From: an uncultured Phascolarctobacterium sp.
GTDB lineage: Bacteria; Bacillota; Negativicutes; Acidaminococcales; Acidaminococcaceae
Direction: 5' to 3'
Assembly (NCBI GenBank): GCA_900552855.1
Contig: USBG01000035.1
Coordinates: 1 to 13,835, forward strand
Length of the DNA: 13,835 nt
Under the pieces are notes generated by a model that ran no database searches, was not told where the DNA came from, and was given only the letters and a program-made list of their open reading frames with translations. Positions within the stretch are counted from its first letter, which is position 1. Each line of letters opens with the position of its first letter. Shown piece after piece: positions 1 through 5,720 of the stretch. The position numbers were made by a program, and so were the translations under genes.

Positions 1-54
1 CCCACGACCTCCGCCGTGACAGGGCGGCATTCTAACCAACTGAACCACCGGGCC
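1..54 (-). tRNA. tRNA-Asp(GUC), 3' part cut by the window edge
   Basis: Read on the minus strand, the sequence begins with acceptor arm GGCCCGG at 54-48. A D-arm containing GGTTCAGTTGGTTAGA follows, then an anticodon stem-loop with loop CTGTCAC (22-16). The anticodon GTC at 20-18 gives tRNA-Asp. The T-arm and the 3' acceptor strand lie beyond position 1, so about 54 of the usual ~77 bases are present. Just upstream (minus strand) is a good sigma-70-type promoter, so this tRNA may be the first gene of a leftward tRNA transcript. The identity is read directly from the anticodon and is secure; the 3' end cannot be checked here. Confidence 0.93.
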
Positions 55-79
55 AATGTCATCTCTCTGACAGGTATAG

Positions 80-108
80 ATTCTACCATAGTACGATGAA
101 GAATGCAA
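80..108 (-). promoter_or_regulatory. Promoter of the tRNA-Asp transcript
   Basis: On the minus strand a -35 box TTGCAT (108-103) is separated by exactly 17 bases from a -10 box TAGAAT (85-80). Transcription would start around position 73, about 20 bases before the tRNA 5' end. Directly upstream of the -35 box lies a run of A- and T-tracts (about 110-161) resembling an UP element, which is typical of stable-RNA promoters. A short inverted repeat, TGTCA/TGACA (57-61 and 68-72), sits in the predicted 5' leader. Confidence 0.7.
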
Positions 109-109
109 G

Positions 110-161
110 CCTTTTTTTAAAAATTTTTCAAAAAAATTCAAAATTATGCATTTTTTTCTCA
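110..161. other. A/T-tract block in the divergent gap (possible UP element)
   Basis: This stretch is made almost wholly of alternating A and T homopolymer runs (for example TTTTTTTAAAAATTTTT) in the 267-bp gap between the tRNA and gltX. It abuts the tRNA -35 box, where an UP element for RNA polymerase alpha subunits would be expected, and it is probably intrinsically curved. I see no reading frame with a ribosome binding site in the gap. The UP-element role is inferred from position and composition. Confidence 0.4.
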
Positions 162-237
162 GAAATGTCGAAAAATAGGGGATTTATAGGACATGCTTTA
201 CTTTTCTGTAGCAAATTTGGGGATTTTTATTAGAATG

Positions 238-267
238 TTTGCACTTTGCTCCTATTCGCAGTATAAT
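238..267 (+). promoter_or_regulatory. Probable gltX promoter
   Basis: A perfect -10 box TATAAT (262-267) is preceded, after an 18-base spacer, by TTTGCA (238-243), which matches four of six -35 consensus bases. The predicted start near 274 leaves a leader of about 48 nt before the gltX start codon. No attenuator or T-box-like structure fits in such a short leader. Confidence 0.6.
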
Positions 268-321
268 TATTCTGATATACAATCTTTATTTTTAAATATT
301 TTTAGTTAAGGAGACGATGAA

Positions 322-1785
322 ATGTCTGAAGTAAGAGTTAGATTTGCCCCCAGTCCTACTGGTTATTTACATATTGGTGGTGCACGCACCGCTTTGTTCA
401 ACTGGCTGTTTGCCCGTAAAATGGGTGGTAAGCTGATTCTGCGTATCGAGGATACTGATATTGCACGTTTGAAGGAAGATTCTGTTAGCCAAATCCTTAC
501 CAGTCTGAAATGGCTTGGCATTAATTGGGATGAAGGTCCTGAGGTTGGTGGTGACCATGGTCCGTACTATCAATCTGAGCGTTTTGATATTTATAAAAAA
601 TACTGCCAACAATTAGTTGATGAGGGCAAGGCCTACTATTGCTTCTGTACTCCTGAAGAGCTTGAGGCTGAACGTGAAAAGCAACGTCAGGCTAAACAGC
701 CCTTCCGTTATGCTCGTACCTGCCGTGATTTAACTCCTGATGAGGTAAAGGCACGTATTGATGCTGGTGCTTCCTATTCTGTACGTTTGAAAATTCCTGC
801 AGAGGGTAACGTAGTTGTACATGACCTTATTCATGGTGATGTTACCTTTAATATGGACCAATACGATGATTTTGTAATTATGAAAAGCAATGGTATTCCT
901 ACCTATAACTTTGCTGTTGTTATTGATGACCATCTGATGGGAATGACACACGTTATGCGCGCAGAGGAGCATTTGTCCAACACTCCCAAGCAGCTGCTCG
1001 TTTATGAAGCTTTTGGTTGGGAACCGCCTAAATTTGGCCATATGTCCATGATTTTGGCTCCGGACCGTTCTAAGCTGAGTAACCGTCATGGTGCACCCTC
1101 CGTTGAGGAATTCCGTAGCCAAGGCTATGTTGCTGAAGCTATCGTTAACTATCTGACTCTCCTGGGTTGGGGCCCTGGCGATGAAAGAGAGATGTTCAGC
1201 CTGCAAGAAACAGTTGAGCTGTTTGAGCTGGAACAAATGTCTAAAAAGGCTGCTGTATATGATACTAAGAAGCTGACCTGGATGAATGGCCAATATTTGT
1301 CCGAGCTGCCCTTGGAAAAAATTCTGCCTGAGGTTAAGCCCTTCTTCATTAAAGATGGCTATGTTGACGAGGCTTGGTTTGCTGAAAACGAAGAGTATTT
1401 TGCAAAATTAGTTGATACTGTTCGTGTACGTGTTAAAACTCTGCAAGAGATTGCTGATGCTTCTGACTATTTCTTTAAAGATGTTGAATCCTATGATGAA
1501 AAGGGTGTAGCTAAGCACTTTAAGCCTGAAGCAGTTGCTTTGCTGGAGCAATGCATTGCTGCTGTTGAGGCTGATGATGTTTATAGTTTGGAAACCACTG
1601 AAGCTGCCTATAACAAAATTGCGGCTGACAATGGTCTTGCTTTGGGCAAGGTTATTCATCCCACCCGTCTTGCTTTGACTGGTCGTACCGTAAGCCCTGG
1701 CATGTTTGATGTAATGGTGCTTTTGGGCAAGAAAAAAACCTTGGAGCGTTTGCACAAGGCTGTAGAGTTTATTAAGGCTATGTAA
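322..1785 (+). CDS. gltX: Glutamyl-tRNA synthetase (GltX)
   Basis: A cytoplasmic class I aminoacyl-tRNA synthetase that charges tRNA-Glu with glutamate. The 487-residue length is usual for bacterial GluRS. Visible signatures are the N-terminal RFAPSPTGYLHIGG with the HIGH-type motif HIGG at residues 17-20, a CFC motif at 107-109 with a further Cys at 134 (the position of the GluRS zinc-type insertion), and the KMSKS-equivalent in DRSKLSNRHGA (KLSNR at 251-255). The helical anticodon-binding region fills the C-terminal part. The ATG at 322 lies 8 bases after AAGGAG (308-313). An ATG at 317 is out of frame and too close to that site. The odd point is Asn254, where the family normally has the second Lys of KLSKR. 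Whether the enzyme also charges tRNA-Gln (non-discriminating) cannot be told from sequence alone. No clear terminator follows, although a hairpin-rich element begins 14 bases after the stop. Confidence 0.97.
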   Translation: MSEVRVRFAPSPTGYLHIGGARTALFNWLFARKMGGKLILRIEDTDIARLKEDSVSQILTSLKWLGINWDEGPEVGGDHGPYYQSERFDIYKKYCQQLVDEGKAYYCFCTPEELEAEREKQRQAKQPFRYARTCRDLTPDEVKARIDAGASYSVRLKIPAEGNVVVHDLIHGDVTFNMDQYDDFVIMKSNGIPTYNFAVVIDDHLMGMTHVMRAEEHLSNTPKQLLVYEAFGWEPPKFGHMSMILAPDRSKLSNRHGAPSVEEFRSQGYVAEAIVNYLTLLGWGPGDEREMFSLQETVELFELEQMSKKAAVYDTKKLTWMNGQYLSELPLEKILPEVKPFFIKDGYVDEAWFAENEEYFAKLVDTVRVRVKTLQEIADASDYFFKDVESYDEKGVAKHFKPEAVALLEQCIAAVEADDVYSLETTEAAYNKIAADNGLALGKVIHPTRLALTGRTVSPGMFDVMVLLGKKKTLERLHKAVEFIKAM

Positions 1786-1798
1786 TTAATTTTATATA

Positions 1799-1897
1799 CC
1801 CCACTTATTTAGTATATCAAATACCTTGGTCCCGCTTATTCAAGGGGGACGCACAGGATGCTAGCATGTAGGATGTCAGCGTAGCTGACAGGTGGGG
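1799..1897. repeat. Palindromic multi-hairpin intergenic element
   Basis: This compact element follows gltX and ends 18 bases before the next ribosome binding site. It can close on itself through CCCCAC (1799-1804) and GTGGGG (1892-1897). Inside are three structures. The first is hairpin GTCCC-G-CTT/AAG-G-GGGAC (1829-1850) with one G-G mismatch and an ATTC loop. The second is a 10-bp palindrome ATGCTAGCAT (1858-1867). The third is a perfect 7-bp hairpin TGTCAGC-GTA-GCTGACA (1874-1890). AGGATG occurs twice (1855-1860 and 1870-1875), as if a 15-bp piece had been duplicated or inserted. It is much more GC-rich than the surrounding gap. It resembles dispersed short palindromic repeats of gut Firmicutes, but only one copy is in the window, so its repeat nature is inferred. 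It could instead act as a cis-regulatory or termination structure. Confidence 0.5.
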
Positions 1898-1915
1898 GCG
1901 TTTTATAACCATATC

Positions 1916-1921
1916 AGGAGG
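1916..1921 (+). promoter_or_regulatory. Ribosome binding site that fixes the start at 1928
   Basis: AGGAGG lies 6 bases before the ATG at 1928. A GTG at 1892 in the same frame would add 12 residues, but it lies inside the palindromic element, has no such site, and would push the signal peptide inwards. Confidence 0.85.
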
Positions 1922-1927
1922 CTGACA

Positions 1928-2770
1928 ATGAAGATTTTTTTAACTGCGATAATTTGTTTACTGCTGTGTGTGCCAGCCTTTGCTGATCAGCAGACCACTG
2001 TTTTGACCGATCAGGTTAAACTGGAGAAGGCGGCAGCTCAGGTTCCCTTTATTGATGGAAGTAATGATGTTACATTAGAGAAAAATGCTAATATGCTGCT
2101 TCGTGACCGTGCTAAAAAGCTTGTTAACGAGGTTGGTGGTGCTGGTGAAGTTACATATAAGGTTATGCTTAATCGTCCTAGCATTATTAGTGTGCTGCTG
2201 ACAGCTAAAAATGGTGGTAAAACTGTTTATGATGGCATCAATATTGATTTAACTACTGGTCGCGAATTTACTGTTACAGATTTCTTTATTGATAATGATA
2301 AGGTAAAATCTGCTTTAGGTGATTACGGATTTGTACTTTTTGGCGAAGACGGCTTTTATGTACAGAATGATAAATATGCTTCCTATGAGAAGCATGTTCC
2401 CTATACAGGACTTTTAGATTCCATGCGTATTGGGGAGGCCGGTCGTTTAATGCAGGTAGCCCGTATTACTGCTAATGCTGAAGGAAAAACCTTGACCTTG
2501 AAGGAGGGCGGTCTTATTGCGCTTAAGCTTGACGGCAATCCTTCCACTGGCTATGGCTGGCATGTAAAGGCTGACGAGGCTCACGTAAAGTCTGTTGGTA
2601 GCTCCTTTACTATTCCTTCTGCTGATGACCAGCGTGTTGGTACTCCTGGAGTTGTAATTATGATGCTGGCTGTTGAAGGTAAGGGCGAGCATAAGGTGAC
2701 CATGGAGTATAAGCGTGCATGGGAAACCTATGTTATGAAGAGCTTTACCTTTAATGTTAAGGTTGAATAG
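1928..2770 (+). CDS. Secreted protein: DUF3298-like domain plus chagasin-type (I42) inhibitor domain
   Basis: This 280-residue protein starts with a typical Sec signal peptide (MKIFLTAIICLLLCVPAFA, probable cleavage after residue 19). Residues about 40-165 resemble the DUF4163/DUF3298 fold seen in PdaC- and RsiV-type exported proteins, with the pattern YDGINIDLTTGREFTVTDFF at 101-120. Residues about 186-280 look like a chagasin/I42 inhibitor of papain-family cysteine proteases: NPSTGYGW at 204-211 (the NPTTGY loop), GTPG at 238-241 (the Gly-rich loop) and RAW at 263-265 (the RPW loop). In that family these three loops fill the protease active-site cleft. The zapA start lies 32 bases downstream with no terminator between, so the two are probably co-transcribed. 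The I42 call is motif-based and fairly strong; the N-terminal call is weaker. The target protease, own or foreign, is unknown. Confidence 0.78.
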   Translation: MKIFLTAIICLLLCVPAFADQQTTVLTDQVKLEKAAAQVPFIDGSNDVTLEKNANMLLRDRAKKLVNEVGGAGEVTYKVMLNRPSIISVLLTAKNGGKTVYDGINIDLTTGREFTVTDFFIDNDKVKSALGDYGFVLFGEDGFYVQNDKYASYEKHVPYTGLLDSMRIGEAGRLMQVARITANAEGKTLTLKEGGLIALKLDGNPSTGYGWHVKADEAHVKSVGSSFTIPSADDQRVGTPGVVIMMLAVEGKGEHKVTMEYKRAWETYVMKSFTFNVKVE

Positions 2771-2802
2771 CCAAAGAGCATTTCCTTGAACAAGAGGTAG
2801 TT

Positions 2803-3048
2803 ATGGAGAAAAATTCTATTACTGTAAAAATATATAATGACGATTACACGCTGCGTACATCCGCACCTCAGGCGCAGGCTATTGCCGTTGCCAATAGCGT
2901 AGACGAGCGTATGAAAAAGCTGGCTGAAACAAAGCACGTACAAAGCAGGGAAAAGCTTGCTGTTTGGGCTGCATTGGATTTAGCAGCAGATTTGTACGAG
3001 CTGCAGCAGCGTTATGACCGACTTTTGGCGGCAGTAAAGGAAAAATAA
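2803..3048 (+). CDS. zapA: Cell division protein ZapA
   Basis: A small cytosolic protein (81 residues) that cross-links FtsZ filaments and stabilises the Z-ring. The N-terminal strand region (ITVKIYNDDYTLRT) leads into the conserved helix AVANSVDERMKKLAE, followed by a longer C-terminal helix (LAVWAALDLAADLYELQQRYDR) that forms the coiled-coil dimer in the family. The length is close to that of Gram-positive-type ZapA. The ATG at 2803 follows AAGAGG (2792-2797). The stop codon lies one base before the next start, and the ribosome binding site of that gene (AAGGA, 3037-3041) is inside the zapA 3' end, indicating translational coupling. Having zapA next to a U32 gene and mutS2 is a common Firmicute arrangement. 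Confidence 0.9.
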   Translation: MEKNSITVKIYNDDYTLRTSAPQAQAIAVANSVDERMKKLAETKHVQSREKLAVWAALDLAADLYELQQRYDRLLAAVKEK

Positions 3049-3049
3049 T

Positions 3050-5515
3050 ATGAAAAACTTGCAAAAGCTGGAGCTGCTTGCTCCTGCAGGAAGCTGGGAG
3101 GCTTTAGAGGCAGCTGTAAACGCAGGTGCTGATGCTGTCTATATGGGTGGCAAGTCCTTTGGCGCCCGTGCCTATGCCAGCAATTTTGATAAAGAAGAAA
3201 TGGCTAAGGCTGTTTACTTTGCTCATATGCACCATGTGCGTATTTATATTACAGTAAATACCTTGGTGGATGATAGTGAGCTTGAAGAACTGGCTGATTA
3301 TTTGATGTTTTTAAATAATGTAGGTGTTGATGGTATTATTGTGCAGGATCTTGGTGTTATTCGCCTTGCACGCAAAATTGTACCGGAGCTGCCTCTACAT
3401 GCCAGCACTCAGATGACTATCACTAATAGCAGTGGTGTTGACTTTGCCGTTGCGGCAGGAATGGAGCGTTCTGTGTTGGCGCGCGAGCTAAGCCTGAAGG
3501 AAATTGAGGCTGCTTGCTCCCGTGGCACTGAAATTGAAACCTTTATCCATGGTGCACTGTGCGTGTGCTACTCAGGTCAATGCCTGATGAGCAGTCTGAT
3601 TGGCGGCCGTAGTGGTAATCGTGGCCGTTGTGCTCAGCCCTGTCGTTTACCCTATAGACTTTTAAATAGCAAGGGTGACGATATGCTGGAGGGCAAGGAT
3701 GCAGGTCAATACTTGCTTAGTCCTAAGGATATGAATACCTTAGAAATCTTGCCACAGCTCATTGAGTCCGGTGTTGTTTCCTACAAAATAGAAGGACGCA
3801 TGAAGCGTCCTGAATATGTAGCTATTGTAGTTGATGCTTATCGTAGAGCTATGGATAGCTATATTGCAGGTGATTATAGTGTACCTGCAGCGGATTTTGC
3901 TAATATCGAGCAGATCTTCAACCGTGATTTTACTACTGCTTATATGGTAAATCGCCCTGGCAGAGAAATGATGAGTGACCGTCGTCCTAATAACAGAGGC
4001 GTGTTGGTTGGTCGTGTTTTGAAGCTGGATAAGCAGCGCAATAAGGCTGTAATTAAGCTGGATAAGGAGCTGCATTTAGGCGATGGCTTGGAATTTTGGG
4101 TAACCGTTGGCGGTCGTGTTGGTACTACTGTTACCGAAATGCTTTCTAAGGGTGAAAGTGTAAGCAGTGCTGCTTATGGAGAGCAGGTTACTATTGATGT
4201 GCCCAAGGGAGTGCGTTTAAATGACCGTGTTTTCCGTACTCTTGACAGCAAATTGATGTCATATGCACAGCAATTTTTTGGACCTGATGCTAAAAAGCGT
4301 ATAGCTGTAGATGCAGTTGTAACTGCACATGTAGGACAACCTATGACTGTTACTCTAACCGATGAGGATGGTAATGTAGGCTATGGCGAAACAGATTTTA
4401 TTGTAGAGGAAGCACGTAAGCGTGCTTTAGACTATGCTGTTGTGCATAAGCAGCTAGACAGAATGGGTACTACTGAGTATTTCTTAAATAGCCTGAATGT
4501 GGAGCTGGATGATAATGTTATGGTGCCTATGAGCGAGATGAACGAGGCTCGTCGTATGGCCTGCGAGGCATTGGATGCAGCACGTTTAGAGGCCTTTGCG
4601 CCTGCACGTAAGCCTGTGCATAAGCATAATGAAAGCTTTGTGCCCAATGCTAAAAAACGTACCCATGATGGTGCTGTACTGACAGTACATTGCGATAGTC
4701 TTGGTAAGGTTAATGCAGCGTTGCAGGCAGGTGCTGAGCGTATCCTTTTTGGCGGTGATTGCTTTACACATATTCCCTTAAGTGATGAGGATTATCGTAA
4801 GGCTACCAATATGGTGCGCAAGGCAGGCAGACAGCTGGCCTTTGCAACTCCGCGTATAGTTAAGGAAGCGCAGCTTAAGTATTTTGACAGATTGTTTGCG
4901 TTGTGGTCTGAACTGGAGCCTGATTTTGTTTATATCAGTAACAATGGTTTATGGTCCATTGCTGTAAAGCATGGCTTAAAGCCTGTAGCTGATATGTCCT
5001 TGAATATTTTCAATTATCAAAGCTTGGAATTTTGGAAGGAGCAGGGTGCCGTTGGTGCTGTTATTAGCTCTGAGATGACCATGGGTCAGGTAGAGCATCT
5101 GGCATCTGTAAGTCCTGTGCCTATTGAATGTATGATTCAGGGTCGTTTAGAAATGATGGTTTCTGAATACTGTGTTGGTGGCAGCTTCCTAGGTGATTTG
5201 CATAAGGGTGCCTGCAAATTTAATTGCAGTGAAAGCCTTTTCTTAGAGGACCGTAAGGATGCTAAATTCCCCATTGCAACTGACCAATTCTGTCGTATGC
5301 ATGTGCTTAATGCTCACGAGCTGTCTATGACTGCTAATGTGCAGCTAATGGCTGAAATAGGCGTAAGCAGTCTGCGTATTGACGGACGTAACTATGATGA
5401 GCAGCGTTTAGGCGAGCTAATTACTATGTATAAAAAGATTTTAGGTGGTGCCGTAGAGGCTCCAGACAATTTGCCTGGAACAACTAGAGGTCACTATTTT
5501 AGAGGCGTAATGTAA
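3050..5515 (+). CDS. U32-family protein with DUF3656, probable RNA hydroxylation enzyme (RlhA/TrhP-like)
   Basis: This 821-residue protein opens with the U32 signature LELLAPAGSWEALEAAVNAG (residues 7-26) and DAVYMGG. The family cysteine cluster falls in HGALCVCYSGQC and GRCAQPCRLPY: Cys171, Cys178, Cys194 and Cys198, with an extra Cys173. In E. coli RlhA and TrhP the U32 domain with this cluster supports hydroxylation of 23S rRNA or tRNA wobble uridine, although the family is still often labelled peptidase or collagenase. The middle (about 380-510) fits DUF3656. The C-terminal third (about 545-821) looks like a second U32-type module, with its own cysteines (C722, C726) in GACKFNCSES. It is longer than E. 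coli RlhA (about 650-670 residues), but large two-module forms are normal in Firmicutes. Translation is coupled to zapA. The exact RNA target cannot be deduced here. Confidence 0.85.
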   Translation: MKNLQKLELLAPAGSWEALEAAVNAGADAVYMGGKSFGARAYASNFDKEEMAKAVYFAHMHHVRIYITVNTLVDDSELEELADYLMFLNNVGVDGIIVQDLGVIRLARKIVPELPLHASTQMTITNSSGVDFAVAAGMERSVLARELSLKEIEAACSRGTEIETFIHGALCVCYSGQCLMSSLIGGRSGNRGRCAQPCRLPYRLLNSKGDDMLEGKDAGQYLLSPKDMNTLEILPQLIESGVVSYKIEGRMKRPEYVAIVVDAYRRAMDSYIAGDYSVPAADFANIEQIFNRDFTTAYMVNRPGREMMSDRRPNNRGVLVGRVLKLDKQRNKAVIKLDKELHLGDGLEFWVTVGGRVGTTVTEMLSKGESVSSAAYGEQVTIDVPKGVRLNDRVFRTLDSKLMSYAQQFFGPDAKKRIAVDAVVTAHVGQPMTVTLTDEDGNVGYGETDFIVEEARKRALDYAVVHKQLDRMGTTEYFLNSLNVELDDNVMVPMSEMNEARRMACEALDAARLEAFAPARKPVHKHNESFVPNAKKRTHDGAVLTVHCDSLGKVNAALQAGAERILFGGDCFTHIPLSDEDYRKATNMVRKAGRQLAFATPRIVKEAQLKYFDRLFALWSELEPDFVYISNNGLWSIAVKHGLKPVADMSLNIFNYQSLEFWKEQGAVGAVISSEMTMGQVEHLASVSPVPIECMIQGRLEMMVSEYCVGGSFLGDLHKGACKFNCSESLFLEDRKDAKFPIATDQFCRMHVLNAHELSMTANVQLMAEIGVSSLRIDGRNYDEQRLGELITMYKKILGGAVEAPDNLPGTTRGHYFRGVM

Positions 5516-5720
5516 GGCTTAATCTAAATTGTACCTATATCTTAAGGCATAATACTATAAATTTTACGGTTTTTGTATTAATCTAAGGTTAATGCGGTGG
5601 TTGTATAATCTAAATAGTTGTGATGCCTGTAAGCTACTAGGTAACAAGGCTGCTAAAAGCGTTATAAATTGTTTGTTATACGAGTAAAAGAATTATAAAT
5701 AATATAGATGGATGGTGTAA
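5516..5720. other. AT-rich gap between the U32 gene and mutS2
   Basis: This gap holds no gene that I can support. The heptamer AATCTAA occurs three times (5521-5527, 5580-5586 and 5607-5613). TATAAT occurs at 5604-5609 and TATAAA at 5694-5699, but neither has a convincing -35 box at 16-18 bases, so a mutS2 promoter here is only possible. No hairpin with a U-tract is seen after the U32 stop. Confidence 0.4.

Noticed and set aside
317..334. Short overlapping frame (MKCLK) starting just before gltX
   Set aside because: Same situation: only 3 bases from AAGGAG, while the gltX ATG is 8 bases away.
1892..1927. Upstream GTG start that would lengthen the chagasin-type protein by 12 residues
   Set aside because: It lies inside the palindromic element, lacks a ribosome binding site and would bury the signal peptide; ATG 1928 has AGGAGG at ideal spacing.
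5551..5580. Terminator after the U32 gene (AATAC...GTATT with a T-run)
   Set aside because: The stem is only 5 A/T-rich pairs with a long loop, and the T-run lies inside the loop instead of after the stem.
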